Counted from the first letter of the stretch, positions 28,962-38,282 are shown. The stretch is 64,000 nt of DNA from Bradyrhizobium prioriisuperbiae (GCF_032397745.1 NZ_CP135921.1:1984001-2048000); one strand, 5' to 3'. The notes: generated from the sequence alone by a model not told the origin. Numbers and translations are program-made.

Positions 28962-29552
28962 TCACGCAGCCCGGCGAAACCAGGATTTGAAAAGTCCCTT
29001 CAAGGCCACCAGGAGCAGTGCAGCCCCGCCGATCGGCTGGACAGCAGGGCTGTCGACCTCGCGCGCCGCGTCCGTGCCACCCGTCACCGCTGCTGCGGAC
29101 GTCCGGTCGGCGACAAGGGCGGCCTCCGCATTCCTGACAAAATCGGCGACCAGGGCGTTGGCGATTTCAGCGATCAGGCCGGTGCGGCCGAACTGCGCGA
29201 TCGTGCCGGACAACTGGATGTCGGAATCGACAACGACACAGGTAGCCGCGCCGGAGGCCTGCAGGGCGCAGACCATCGTCATCTTGCCGCGACTGGCGCC
29301 CTTGCGATCGACGCCCTTGCCGTCCAGCGCCACCGACTTCTGCTGGTCGTCGTAGCGAACACCCGCCTCGCCCTCGAAGCTCGCCTGAAACGGACCGACC
29401 TTCGCCGAGACCCTGCCCTCGTGCCGGCCGTCTTCCTTGAGGCCGGTGTATTCGGCGCCCGGCAGGCACGCCGCGACACGGGGCACGTCGTGAAAGAAAT
29501 CCCACACCGCGTCGAGCGGTTGCGCAATGGTGAATTCCTGATGCAGCTTCAT
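28962..29552 (-). CDS. SRPBCC/CoxG-like protein with C-terminal hydrophobic tail
   Basis: A 196-residue protein. Residues 1-150 form an SRPBCC (CoxG, carbon-monoxide-dehydrogenase subunit G) domain starting MKLHQEFTIAQPLDAVWDFF, with the typical CLPGAE and GKVDRKG-like segments. The end (PIGGAALLLVALKGLFKSWF) is a hydrophobic anchor. CoxG proteins are linked to maturation or membrane attachment of molybdenum hydroxylases, and two such enzymes lie nearby. I chose the start at 29552 because the domain begins there. It is between the cyclase and cupin genes, with small gaps, in one probable operon. Confidence 0.85.
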   Translation of the reverse strand: MKLHQEFTIAQPLDAVWDFFHDVPRVAACLPGAEYTGLKEDGRHEGRVSAKVGPFQASFEGEAGVRYDDQQKSVALDGKGVDRKGASRGKMTMVCALQASGAATCVVVDSDIQLSGTIAQFGRTGLIAEIANALVADFVRNAEAALVADRTSAAAVTGGTDAAREVDSPAVQPIGGAALLLVALKGLFKSWFRRAA

Positions 29553-29622
29553 GGTGCGGCTCGTTGCGGAGGGATCGCCGTTTTGCCTGAACGATGACGA
29601 CGCGCGTCGCGGGGATTTGCGG

Positions 29623-30024
29623 CTATTGCGAGGGCGGCGCGGCATCCGGCGGCAATGCACCCGCGGCCTTCAGTAGCGGCACGTCCGCGGGACTGGGACC
29701 ACCGACACTGACAACGCCGGTGCCGCGGTCCGCCTTGACGGCGTGTTTGACGCCGACCGGCACATGGACGATGCATCCGGCGTGGAACGGCAGCGAGATG
29801 TCGTTGGTGTAGTCGTGGATCGTCCCCTCGCCTTCAAGGATGAAGATCGTGTCCTCGGACAGCGTGTGGATGTGGGGCACGTTGCCCTCACCCGCCTCGA
29901 GGCGGACATAATTGAGGTTCGCGTCCCAGGCGCCGACTCCCGGCCAGATCACGAAACGCGCATCCTTCGAGATCAGCGGCAGCCGCAGCGTGGGATGGTC
30001 GCGATGAAACAGACGAATTGCCAT
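29623..30024 (-). CDS. Cupin domain protein
   Basis: A 133-residue single cupin domain. Motif 1 is at about residues 48-68 (GNVPHIHTLSEDTIFILEGEG) and motif 2 at about 80-95 (AGCIVHVPVGVKHAV), with the His/Glu/His metal ligands in place. Such small cupins can be dioxygenases, isomerases or ligand sensors. AGGAGGG lies about 12 bases before the ATG. It is seven bases from a second cupin gene, so the pair probably works together. The substrate cannot be inferred. Confidence 0.8.
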   Translation of the reverse strand: MAIRLFHRDHPTLRLPLISKDARFVIWPGVGAWDANLNYVRLEAGEGNVPHIHTLSEDTIFILEGEGTIHDYTNDISLPFHAGCIVHVPVGVKHAVKADRGTGVVSVGGPSPADVPLLKAAGALPPDAAPPSQ

Positions 30025-30031
30025 CTGGAAA

Positions 30032-30430
30032 TCAGCCCTCCTTCGATATCAGGCCTGCATAAAGGCCGGCGTCAGGCGGGCACGGCCCGCCGACGACCGT
30101 GATGCCGCCGTCGCCCGCCTCGATGCGATAGCCGTCGCCGGCGTCGATGTGGACCATGTGGCCTTCGGCGAACGCGAGGCGGGCGCCGCCATTTTCGTCG
30201 ACGATGCAGCCTGTTCCCGCGATCACGTAGTAGACGCAGTCCGATCCATGGCAAAGGCTGACGGTGCGGGCGCCTTGCTGCAGCGAGATCAACTGGAAAC
30301 TGCGAAACGTCCCGCCATTGTGCGGCGACAGCACGACCTTCGCGTTGCCCTCACCCTCAACGATGGGTATCTCTGGACATCCGGCCGCGCTGTCGATGAC
30401 CCGGACACGGGAATGGGGGACGCTGCTCAT
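30032..30430 (-). CDS. Cupin-fold protein
   Basis: A 132-residue beta-rich protein with cupin-like features: a TVSLCHGSDCVYYVIAGTG strand pair followed by an AEGHMVHIDAGDGYRI motif. The usual metal-binding histidines of motif 1 are incomplete, so it may bind a ligand without catalysing a reaction. I use the ATG at 30430, with AAGG six bases upstream; a GTG two codons earlier is possible. It is the promoter-proximal gene of the minus-strand group running to the cyclase and is divergent from the XRE-cupin regulator. Confidence 0.7.
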   Translation of the reverse strand: MSSVPHSRVRVIDSAAGCPEIPIVEGEGNAKVVLSPHNGGTFRSFQLISLQQGARTVSLCHGSDCVYYVIAGTGCIVDENGGARLAFAEGHMVHIDAGDGYRIEAGDGGITVVGGPCPPDAGLYAGLISKEG

Positions 30431-30492
30431 GGCCACCTTGAATTTGAATATAAATCAACTATTTTTAATACAGTAAAAAAAGGCGACCTGCA
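30431..30492. promoter_or_regulatory. Divergent AT-rich promoter/operator region
   Basis: These 62 bases are far more AT-rich than the flanking genes (runs such as CTATTTTTAATAC and AGTAAAAAAAGG). They must hold the promoters of the cupin operon and of the regulator. They are the likely binding site of that regulator. Confidence 0.5.
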
Positions 30493-31179
30493 ATGTCCTC
30501 GTCACCCAAGCGAAAAACATCCCTGCGAGGCAAGCGCGAGGAGCGTTCGGAGCTCGGCAGTTCCCGCCCCGTCCCTCTCGGCGGCGGCGCCGAGGCTGCC
30601 GCATCGGAGGAGATCGCGGAGACAACCGCGAGCACCCTCGCCGCGATCGGCGTCCGAATCCGGGAGCTGCGGCAGTTGCGCGGCCTGAAACTGCAGGAGC
30701 TGGCTGATACGTCCGGCCTCAGCCCGTCCATGCTCAGCCTGGTCGAACGCGGGCGCGCGTCGCCCTCGATCGGCTCGCTGATCGTCATCGCCAGCGCGCT
30801 CGGCGTGGCGATGTCGGACCTGCTGGTCAACGGCGACGACAGCGAGGAGAAGATCGTGGTGCGCGCCTCGGAGGCCCGCATTGTCGAGACCGCCCAGCAC
30901 GTCGTGCGCCGGCTGCTGCGCGAGGATCGCGCGCGCGGAGTGTCGGTCGCCGTCAACGAATACGCGCCTCACACCGGGAGCGCCGAGCATCCGATCACCC
31001 ATGACGGCTTCGAATACGGCTTCGTGCTGGAAGGCGAGCTGACCGTGGAGGTCGACGGCTCCAAGCACGTGCTGCAGCAGGGCGATCTCATTGCCTACAG
31101 TTCCCGCCGCCGGCACAAGATCTGGAACCACGCCAGGAAGAAAGTCCGGACGTTGTGGTTCAATCTCGACAGAGAATAA
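30493..31179 (+). CDS. XRE-family regulator with cupin sensor domain
   Basis: A 228-residue transcription factor. A disordered, basic N-terminus of about 50 residues is followed by a helix-turn-helix (IRELRQLRGLKLQELAD, then GLSPSMLSLVERGRASPS) and a C-terminal cupin domain at about 150-225 (HDGFEYGFVLEGELTVEVDG). This architecture is common in regulators of amine, amino-acid or purine catabolism. It sits between two catabolic groups: divergent from the cupin/cyclase genes and convergent with the hydroxylase operon that ends at 31212. It probably controls the former. The effector is unknown. Confidence 0.9.
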   Translation: MSSSPKRKTSLRGKREERSELGSSRPVPLGGGAEAAASEEIAETTASTLAAIGVRIRELRQLRGLKLQELADTSGLSPSMLSLVERGRASPSIGSLIVIASALGVAMSDLLVNGDDSEEKIVVRASEARIVETAQHVVRRLLREDRARGVSVAVNEYAPHTGSAEHPITHDGFEYGFVLEGELTVEVDGSKHVLQQGDLIAYSSRRRHKIWNHARKKVRTLWFNLDRE

Positions 31180-31211
31180 AGGCCGGCACCGCGGCGCGCG
31201 ATCGGCAGGGA

Positions 31212-33491
31212 TCATGCGCACCGTCCCGCGAGAATGGCATGCAGGCGGTCGGGCGTGATCGGCAGCCGATCCACCGCACCGGGCCTTTGAATCGCGGCAT
31301 CGATCGCCGCCGCAAGCGCCGCGCCCACCGCGGTGATGCCACCCTCGCCCGCGCCCTTGACCCCGAGCGGATTCAAGGGACTTGGCGCATCCTCGCGCAG
31401 CAGGACCTCGACATCGGGCACCTCGCGGCATGACGGCATCAGATAATCGGCAAAGCTGGTCGCCAGCGGCTGTCCGTTGTCGTCGTAGACGAACTCCTCC
31501 AGCAGGGCTCCACCGATGCCCTGCGCCGCGGCGCCGACGATCTGCCCCTCGATCAGCATCGGATTGATGGCCCGCCCCATATCATAGGCGACCAGATAAC
31601 GCTCGATGGTGATGCCGCAGGTGGACGGATCGACGCTCACCTGGGCGAAATGAACGCCATAGGGATAAGTCATGTGATCGGCGCTGAACCGGCCCTCGCC
31701 GGTGAGCCCGCCGGCTCCGGCGAGATGGGCCGCGATCTCCGCCAGCGACAGCGAAGCGCCGCCCGTCGCGACGCCGATGCTGCCGTTCGACAGGCTGAGA
31801 TCATCGACCCTCGCCTGCAGCAGATCGGCGGCCACGCCCATCGCCCGCGCGCGCAGCGCTTCGGCGGCGATCTTCACCGCGGAGCCGGTCATCACGGTGA
31901 CGCGGGAGGCAAAGGCGCCGAAGCCAGTTTCGATCCGCACGGTCTGGCCATGGATGACCCGTATCCGCTCGATCGGAACATCGATCACCTCGGCACAGAT
32001 CTGCGCCAGCACCGTCTCCACGCCCTGACCGACGGAGGCGACGCCGGTGACGATCTCGATGGTGCCCAAGGCATCGACGCTGATGCGGACGAGGTCATGC
32101 GGACCGAGGCCGCTCTTCTCGATGAAAAAAGCAACACCCGCTCCGACCATCTCGCCATCGGCCCGTCGTGCGGCGAGCTGGGCCTGCAGCCGGTCATAAT
32201 CCAGATGGCCAAGCATGCGCTCGAACAGGTCGCGATACTTCCCGGAATCGTAGACCACATGGGTGCCGAGCGTCTCGGTGCCGCGGTCGAACGGCATCGC
32301 CTCCTCGCCGATGAGGTTGACCCGGCGCACATCGACCGGCGAGAGCGCGAGCGCGCTGGCGATGGCGTCGATCAGGCGCTCGCGGGCGAAGGTCGACTCA
32401 TAGCGGCCGGGTGCCCGGTAGGTACCGGCCGGCGTCTTGTTGGTCAGCCGGATGTGGCCTTCCACGCGATAGGCCGGAACGAGATAAGGGCCGGGCAACA
32501 GGCCGGCGGAGAGATCGGTCACCGTGGTGCCATGGGTGCGTACATAGGCGCCCTGATCGGTGAAGAATTCCGCCTTGAGGCCGAGGATAAAGCCGCGGCG
32601 GTCGACGGCGGCCTGCAAACGATAAGCCTGGTCGCGCGAGTGGTTGGCGGCCAGCAGATGTTCCTTCCTGTCCTCGATCCATTTCACCGGCCGGCGCAGC
32701 CGCAGCGCTGCGGCACACACCAGCACATCCTCCGGATAAAGCTCGCCCCTGATGCCGAAGCCGCCGCCGACATGCCCCTCGCTCAGTTCGAGCCGGCCGG
32801 CGGCGAGGCCCAGCATCCGGCTGATGGCATCGCGGTTGTAGTGAGGGACCTTGGCTGCGCCATACATGGTGACGCCGTCGCGCCCGGCCTCGTAGACAGC
32901 CAGCACGCCACGGGTTTCCAGCGGAACCCCGGTATGGCGTCCGACTCGCGCCTCGCACGCGACAATGCGGTGGGCGGCGGCGAACGCCGTGTCCACATCT
33001 CCGTAAGCGCGCCGGATCACCGCCGGCTCGGACATCAGGCCGGGATGAACCTCGGGCATGAAGGCCACCGGCTCGGCGGTGGCATCGAGATGGGCGTCGA
33101 GTTCGTCGATGTCGCAGAACACGAGCTCGGCCGCGTCTTCCGCCACATAGGGATCGACGGCGAAAACGACCGCGACCGGCTCGCCGACATAACGCACATA
33201 GTCACGGGCGAGGACCCATTGCCGATAGGGCGCGAGCCGATCGAGGCCCATCTGCCGGAAATCGATCGGGGGCAAATCCTGGATGTCATCGATCGTCCAG
33301 ATGGCGACGACCCCTTCGAGCGCAGTGGCCTCGTCGCACTCGATTCCGCGGATCCGCCCGAAGGCGAGCGGGGACCGCACCAGGCGCATGTGGAGTTGAT
33401 CCGGCCAATTGCAGTCGGCGGCAAACACGCCGCGCCCGAGAAGCAGCGGATGATCCTCGATCCGCTTCAGCGACCGGCCGATATAGCTCAT
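31212..33491 (-). CDS. Molybdenum hydroxylase large subunit (second copy in operon)
   Basis: A 759-residue xanthine dehydrogenase/CoxL-type molybdopterin-binding subunit. Typical blocks are SEGHVGGGFGIRGE, the TYRAPGRYE active-site loop and the catalytic-Glu motif KGAGEGG near the C-terminus. The start MSYIGRSLKRIEDHPLL at 33491 overlaps the stop of the 2Fe-2S gene by four bases (ATGA), so translation is coupled. It is the last gene in an operon that already contains another large subunit. The two may form alternative holoenzymes with one shared set of small and FAD subunits, or a heteromer. The substrate is unknown. Confidence 0.9.
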   Translation of the reverse strand: MSYIGRSLKRIEDHPLLLGRGVFAADCNWPDQLHMRLVRSPLAFGRIRGIECDEATALEGVVAIWTIDDIQDLPPIDFRQMGLDRLAPYRQWVLARDYVRYVGEPVAVVFAVDPYVAEDAAELVFCDIDELDAHLDATAEPVAFMPEVHPGLMSEPAVIRRAYGDVDTAFAAAHRIVACEARVGRHTGVPLETRGVLAVYEAGRDGVTMYGAAKVPHYNRDAISRMLGLAAGRLELSEGHVGGGFGIRGELYPEDVLVCAAALRLRRPVKWIEDRKEHLLAANHSRDQAYRLQAAVDRRGFILGLKAEFFTDQGAYVRTHGTTVTDLSAGLLPGPYLVPAYRVEGHIRLTNKTPAGTYRAPGRYESTFARERLIDAIASALALSPVDVRRVNLIGEEAMPFDRGTETLGTHVVYDSGKYRDLFERMLGHLDYDRLQAQLAARRADGEMVGAGVAFFIEKSGLGPHDLVRISVDALGTIEIVTGVASVGQGVETVLAQICAEVIDVPIERIRVIHGQTVRIETGFGAFASRVTVMTGSAVKIAAEALRARAMGVAADLLQARVDDLSLSNGSIGVATGGASLSLAEIAAHLAGAGGLTGEGRFSADHMTYPYGVHFAQVSVDPSTCGITIERYLVAYDMGRAINPMLIEGQIVGAAAQGIGGALLEEFVYDDNGQPLATSFADYLMPSCREVPDVEVLLREDAPSPLNPLGVKGAGEGGITAVGAALAAAIDAAIQRPGAVDRLPITPDRLHAILAGRCA

Positions 33492-33976
33492 CCGCGTGGC
33501 TTCATCCGCAGCTCCCGCGCCGCGAGCCGCACCGCCTTGACGATGTTCTGATAGCCGGTGCACCGGCACAAATTCGAGGACAGCACCTCCTTGATCTCGT
33601 CGTCGGACATCTCGGGATCCTCCTGCAACGCACCGGCCGCGAGCATCAGGAAACCCGGCGTGCAGAAGCCGCATTGCAGGCCATGGTTTTCCCAGAATGC
33701 CCGCTGCAATGGATGCAGGGTGTCGCCATCGGCCAGCCCCTCGACGGTACGGATCGCCTGGCCCTGCGCCTGGACGCCGAACATCAGGCAGGAGCGCACC
33801 GGCTTGTCGTCGACCAGCACGGTGCAGGCGCCGCAGACGCCGTGCTCGCAGCCGAGATGGGTTCCGGTCAGGCGGCAGTCGTCGCGCAGCACGTCCGCCA
33901 GCGTCCGCCGCGGCTCCACGCATACCGCATGGACCTGGCCGTTGACGGTGAGATTGAAGTTGAGCTTGCTAGGCAT
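33488..33976 (-). CDS. Molybdenum hydroxylase 2Fe-2S small subunit
   Basis: A 162-residue CoxS/XdhA-type subunit with two iron-sulfur clusters. The plant-ferredoxin-type ligands are Cys43, Cys48, Cys51 and Cys63 (GCEHGVCGAC). The second-cluster ligands are Cys102, Cys105, Cys137 and Cys139 (CGFC, CRC). It transfers electrons from the molybdenum centre to the FAD subunit. The start at 33976 (MPSKLNFNLTVNG) overlaps the end of the upstream large-subunit gene by eight bases. It serves as the only small subunit for the two large subunits in this operon. Confidence 0.95.
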   Translation of the reverse strand: MPSKLNFNLTVNGQVHAVCVEPRRTLADVLRDDCRLTGTHLGCEHGVCGACTVLVDDKPVRSCLMFGVQAQGQAIRTVEGLADGDTLHPLQRAFWENHGLQCGFCTPGFLMLAAGALQEDPEMSDDEIKEVLSSNLCRCTGYQNIVKAVRLAARELRMKPRG

Positions 33977-36284
33977 GGACTGGTGCTCCCGCGCGGCGCA
34001 GCTGGTCGCGAATCCGCTGGGGCGTCGCCGGCATCTCGAACATCTCGATGCCGAACGGCGACAGCGCATCGACGACGGCGTTGATCACCGCCGCCGGCGC
34101 GCCGATCGCACCGCCTTCGCCAACGCCTTTCGCCCTGGTAACGCTTTCGGGCGACACGGTTTCCATATGGACGATCTCGATGTCGGGCATCTCGGCCGCC
34201 GTCGGCGGCAGATAATCGGCGAACGATGCGGTCAGCAGATTGCCGGCTTCGTCGTAGATCATCTCCTCGAACAGCGCATTGGCGATGCCCTGGGCAACGC
34301 CACCGGCGATCTGGCCGTCGACGATCATCGGATTGATCAGCACGCCCGCGTCCTCGACCACGAGAAACCGTTCGATGGTGACGCCACCGGTCTCGATATC
34401 GACCTCGACAATGGCGACGTGGCAGGCATTGGAAAAGGTTCCGCCCGGATCATAGACGGCGTTCTCATGCAGTCCGGGAGACAACTCCGCAAACCGATGG
34501 CTCTGGTGATAGGCCGCCCGTGCCAAAGCGCCGATCTCCATCGCCTTGTTGGAATTGGCGACGCGCGCCCAGCCGCTGTCCAGCGTGATGTTGTCGGGAT
34601 CCGCATCCATCAATTGCGCGGCGATGACCTTCAGCTTGACGGCGATCTTTCCCGCCGCGAGCTTCGACGCCCCGCCGGCGATCACCATGGAGCGGCTGGC
34701 GAAGGTGCCCCAGCCATAGGGCGTGGCATCGGTATCGCCGGACACGATCCGGATGGTGTGCGGATCGATGCCCAGTTCGTCCGAGACGAGTTGGGCAAGG
34801 CTGGTCTTCAGACCCTGGCCATGGGGCGAGGAGCCGATGCGCAGCACGACATGACCCGAGGGATCCATCGTGCAGTCGACGATCTCGTAGCCGGGCACGA
34901 TCTCCATGCCGCGGGCGGCGTAGGCCGGCGTGCCGTATCCGGTGCGCTCGCTGAAGACCGACAGGCCAACGCCGAGATAGCGCCCCTGCCGGCGCATCGC
35001 GGCCTGCCGCAGCCGGAATGCCGGGAGATCGATGGTGTCGACGGCCACCTCCATCGCCTGCCGATAGGAGCCCTGGTCATAGAGCAGCCCGGTGGGCGAG
35101 CGATGCGGAAACGTCTCGATCAGATTGCGGCGCCGGATCTCCACCGAATCGATGTTCAGGCGCTTCGCCGCGACCTCCATCAGGCGTTCCATGGTGAAGG
35201 TCAGCATCGGACGCGACACGCCCCGGTAAGGCGCCATCATGCAGGTGTTGGTCGCAACGCCGCGCGAACGGGCGCCATACTCCGCAAACGCGTAAGGGCC
35301 GGGCAGTTCGGCGAACGCCATCAGCGGCTCGACGCCGCAGGTGACGGGATAACAGGAGAAGGCGCCGACATTGGCGCGCAGATCGGCATCGAGGCCGAGC
35401 AGCCGCCCCTCCTGCGAAAACGCGCCGCGAACGGTGAAGGCCTGGTCGCGGCCATGGGCCGAAGCGAGAAAATTCTCCCGGCGATCCTCGATCCAGGCGA
35501 CACTGCGCTTGAGCTTGCGCGCCAGCCAGACCAGGACGACATATTCGGGAAACAGCGACATCTTCTGGCCAAAGCCGCCGCCGACGTCGGGCGCGATGAC
35601 GCGCAGATCGGCCTCGACGATGCCGAGCGTATCGGCGATGCCGGTGCGCAGCATGTGCGGCATCTGAACCGACGCCGTCAGCGTCACCCGTCCCGTCGCG
35701 GCGTCGTAGGTCGCAAGCCCCGCGCGCGCCTCCATCGGTGCCGCCGATTGACGATGCGACCGCAGCTCAAGCGTCACGATCTCGGCTGCGGCGGCGAACG
35801 CCGCATCAAAGCCCGCCGTCTTCATCCGCCCCTCGACCAGCACGTTCGAGGGCGCCTCGGGATGCACCGCCTCGGCACCGGAGACGAGCGCCAGGTCGAG
35901 ATCGACGATCGCGTCCGTCGTGTCGATATCGACGAACACCGCGTCGGCGATGTCCTCCGCAAGCGCCGGATCGTCGGCGACGACGACGGCCACCGCCTGT
36001 CCACTGAAACTGATGCGATCGACCGGCAGCACGGGCTGGCCAATCGCAACATAATCCGGACGATGCAGGATCGGCCGGATCGGCTTCACCTCGGGCAGAT
36101 CGCGCCCGGTGAAGACGGTCGCGCCCGGCGGAATCTCGATAGCGAGGATCGTGCCCCGCGCGATTGGACTGCGCACGAAACGGACGGCGGCGGCGCCGCT
36201 GATGCGATCGGCGACATAGCTGCCGCCGCCTTTCAACAAGGCGGGGTCCTCGAGCCGCGGCAGCGATCGCCCGATCCAGTTCAT
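33969..36284 (-). CDS. Molybdenum hydroxylase large subunit (first copy in operon)
   Basis: A 771-residue molybdopterin-binding subunit starting MNWIGRSLPRLEDPALLKG. It has APDVGGGFGQKMS, the PYRGVSRP active-site loop and the catalytic-Glu motif KGVGEGG. The gene overlaps the FAD-subunit gene upstream by four bases and the 2Fe-2S gene downstream by eight. Compared with the large subunit at 31.2-33.5 kb it is clearly a separate paralogue, not a recent duplicate: the loops differ. Together with the other genes it forms a CoxMLS-type enzyme that hydroxylates an aromatic or heterocyclic ring. Confidence 0.92.
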   Translation of the reverse strand: MNWIGRSLPRLEDPALLKGGGSYVADRISGAAAVRFVRSPIARGTILAIEIPPGATVFTGRDLPEVKPIRPILHRPDYVAIGQPVLPVDRISFSGQAVAVVVADDPALAEDIADAVFVDIDTTDAIVDLDLALVSGAEAVHPEAPSNVLVEGRMKTAGFDAAFAAAAEIVTLELRSHRQSAAPMEARAGLATYDAATGRVTLTASVQMPHMLRTGIADTLGIVEADLRVIAPDVGGGFGQKMSLFPEYVVLVWLARKLKRSVAWIEDRRENFLASAHGRDQAFTVRGAFSQEGRLLGLDADLRANVGAFSCYPVTCGVEPLMAFAELPGPYAFAEYGARSRGVATNTCMMAPYRGVSRPMLTFTMERLMEVAAKRLNIDSVEIRRRNLIETFPHRSPTGLLYDQGSYRQAMEVAVDTIDLPAFRLRQAAMRRQGRYLGVGLSVFSERTGYGTPAYAARGMEIVPGYEIVDCTMDPSGHVVLRIGSSPHGQGLKTSLAQLVSDELGIDPHTIRIVSGDTDATPYGWGTFASRSMVIAGGASKLAAGKIAVKLKVIAAQLMDADPDNITLDSGWARVANSNKAMEIGALARAAYHQSHRFAELSPGLHENAVYDPGGTFSNACHVAIVEVDIETGGVTIERFLVVEDAGVLINPMIVDGQIAGGVAQGIANALFEEMIYDEAGNLLTASFADYLPPTAAEMPDIEIVHMETVSPESVTRAKGVGEGGAIGAPAAVINAVVDALSPFGIEMFEMPATPQRIRDQLRRAGAPVHA

Positions 36285-37135
36285 GCCACGGCCTCCACGA
36301 GCGCACGCCTGACCGCCGTTGCGATCAGGTCGCGGCGATACTCGGGCGACGCGTGAATGTCGCCGGTCGGCGTGATGGACTCGCGCGCCTCGCGCGCAAT
36401 GGCGTCGATGACGTCCGGCGACGCGGGCCCACCGATCAATCGGCCTTCCAGCTGCCCGAGCCGGATCGCACGGTCCGCAACGCCGCCTATTCCGAGCCTT
36501 GCGTCCTTGATGATTCCGTTGTCGATCCGCAGCGCCGCCAGCGCCATGCCCAGCGCGAAATCGCCGGCGCGCCGCGAGAACTCGTAGAACCCCACCCGCC
36601 AGTCCCGCGACAGCGCTGGCAGGCGGATCTCGGTCAGCAGTTCGTCCGTCGCGAGCGCAGTCGAAAACGTGCCCCTGAAGAAATCCCGGCTGCCGATCAC
36701 CCGTTCGCCGCGCACGCTGGTGACGACAAGATCGGCGCCGAGCGTAGCAGCGACAAGACACCATTCCGACGCCGGATCGGCGTGCGCCAGGCTGCCGCCG
36801 AAGGTGCCGCGCTGCCGGATCGGATAATGCGCGATGTGCCGCACCACCCTGGACAACAACAGTCCCAGCGGGCCGTCGACCACGGGGCGATGGAACGCGG
36901 CATGGCGCGTCAACGCGCCGATCGAGAGCCTGTCGCCATCCGGCCTGACATAACTCAGGTCCGGAAGGCGGTTGATGTCGATCAGAATCGACGGCCGCGC
37001 CAGCCGGAAATTCATGGCCGGAACGAGACTTTGCCCGCCCGCAAGAATCTTGCCGGCATCACCATGCGCCGCCAGCACCGAAATCGCCTCGGACAGGCTG
37101 GCTGGCTGGACATAGTCGAACGGCGCTGGCTTCAA
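36281..37135 (-). CDS. Molybdenum hydroxylase FAD-binding medium subunit
   Basis: A 284-residue CoxM/XdhB-type subunit. The FAD motifs AGGQSLVPAMNFR and RQRGTFGGSLAHADPASEW are both present, with a C-terminal CO-dehydrogenase flavoprotein domain. It is the first gene of the four-gene hydroxylase operon. The start MKPAPFDYVQP matches the family but uses a TTG codon at 37135 in an AT-rich leader without a visible ribosome-binding site; there is no nearby in-frame ATG. A short palindrome ATCTT-TAAC-AAGAT lies just upstream and may be regulatory. Confidence 0.9.
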   Translation of the reverse strand: MKPAPFDYVQPASLSEAISVLAAHGDAGKILAGGQSLVPAMNFRLARPSILIDINRLPDLSYVRPDGDRLSIGALTRHAAFHRPVVDGPLGLLLSRVVRHIAHYPIRQRGTFGGSLAHADPASEWCLVAATLGADLVVTSVRGERVIGSRDFFRGTFSTALATDELLTEIRLPALSRDWRVGFYEFSRRAGDFALGMALAALRIDNGIIKDARLGIGGVADRAIRLGQLEGRLIGGPASPDVIDAIAREARESITPTGDIHASPEYRRDLIATAVRRALVEAVA

Positions 37136-37259
37136 TTTTTTAATCTTGTTAAAGATGATTGAATTTTACTAACATGGAGAAATGGCGATGTCCACATCGG
37201 TCCTCCTGTTTCGGCTCCTGCCCGTTTCCGCACGGGCCGCGATTGCCATGACGGCGCAT

Positions 37260-37934
37260 TCAGCGCCTGCTCCAGCTGTCCAGCAGATCGGAGGCGTCCA
37301 TCACCAGGCCGAGATGCAGCGACACCATCCTCAGCGCCGCCTCTTCCATCTCATCGTCGGTGCCACGCACCAGGTCGCGCAGCACGATCACCCGATAGCT
37401 CAGATTGCTGGCATCGAAGGCCGCATTCAGAACGCAGCAGTCGGTCATGCCGCCGTTCAGGATCACAGCGCGGGCGCCCATCTGGCGCAGCAGGAAATCG
37501 AGATCGGTGGCGAAGAACGGCGACAACCGCTTCTTGCCGGCGACCACCAGGTCCTGCGGCTCGACGCGGGTCACGAATTCAGTCCAGCGCGAGCCTTCGA
37601 TGGCATGGGCATCGGAGTTGGGAATGGCGCCGACATGGAGCGGGAACGTGCGGCGCCATGCGGAGGGAATGCCCGCGATGTCGTCGACACCGCCCTTCCG
37701 CAACACCGATTTGACATGGATGATCGGCACGCCCAGGGCGCGGGCCGCCGCGTGAAATTTGTCGATCGGCTCCACGATGTCACGTGCGCGCGGCGCCGGG
37801 CAGGGGCAATCCGGCGTATCCGCAAGATGCCCCTGGTGCATGTCGATGGATATGATCGCGGATCGCGCGGCGTCGGTGAAATCCTCGAACCCATTCGGAA
37901 GATCACGCCGGGTGCCGTAAACGTAGGTCTTCAT
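37260..37934 (-). CDS. Isochorismatase-family cysteine hydrolase
   Basis: A 224-residue isochorismatase-like hydrolase. The catalytic triad candidates are Asp in SIDMHQGH, Lys in AGKKRLSPF and Cys in GGMTDCCVLNAAF. The family includes nicotinamidases, ureidoacrylate hydrolases and N-carbamoyl amidases, so a deaminating or decarbamoylating step is likely. The start MKTYVYGTRRD at 37934 has AGGAGG at good spacing; a longer upstream frame has no similarity. It lies 124 bases before the hydroxylase operon in the same direction and may be transcribed with it. It is divergent from the ABC transporter genes. Confidence 0.87.
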   Translation of the reverse strand: MKTYVYGTRRDLPNGFEDFTDAARSAIISIDMHQGHLADTPDCPCPAPRARDIVEPIDKFHAAARALGVPIIHVKSVLRKGGVDDIAGIPSAWRRTFPLHVGAIPNSDAHAIEGSRWTEFVTRVEPQDLVVAGKKRLSPFFATDLDFLLRQMGARAVILNGGMTDCCVLNAAFDASNLSYRVIVLRDLVRGTDDEMEEAALRMVSLHLGLVMDASDLLDSWSRR

Positions 37935-38282
37935 CACGCCTCCTGTCATCGCCTCGGTTGTATCGGAACGGCGCTTCGCGCTCCCGGCAAACCACGCATG
38001 TTCGAGTGCAAGGCAATATCCAGGCCGCACGTCGATGCCGTCAGGCACGCCAGGCCGCGGTCTGGCCGCGACATCTTTCTTCAACACGAGCTGGAGGCCA
38101 CATCCAGCAATCGGCACGAAACCATGATCGGTCTCGTACCAAGCAGGGAGGGGAAGTTGCCCATCGATTGGCTCGACGGTGACTAAACAATTGGCGTGCT
38201 ATTTTTCCCAACAATGCGAAGATTTTTCGCCGCGCCCTTTGCGCCGACCGAAAAACCCCGCACAGCAAAAGGACTTTGCGTC
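37935..38282. other. Divergent intergenic region before the transporter operon
   Basis: About 350 bases without a supported gene. It must contain promoters for the isochorismatase-family gene to the left and for the substrate-binding protein to the right. An AT-rich patch around 38180-38230 is the best place for the latter. No clear operator is visible by eye. Confidence 0.5.

Noticed and set aside
33558-36356. Plus-strand open frame of about 930 codons across the hydroxylase operon
   Set aside because: It lies opposite three well-identified genes and reads as biased His/Arg/Asp-rich shadow sequence.
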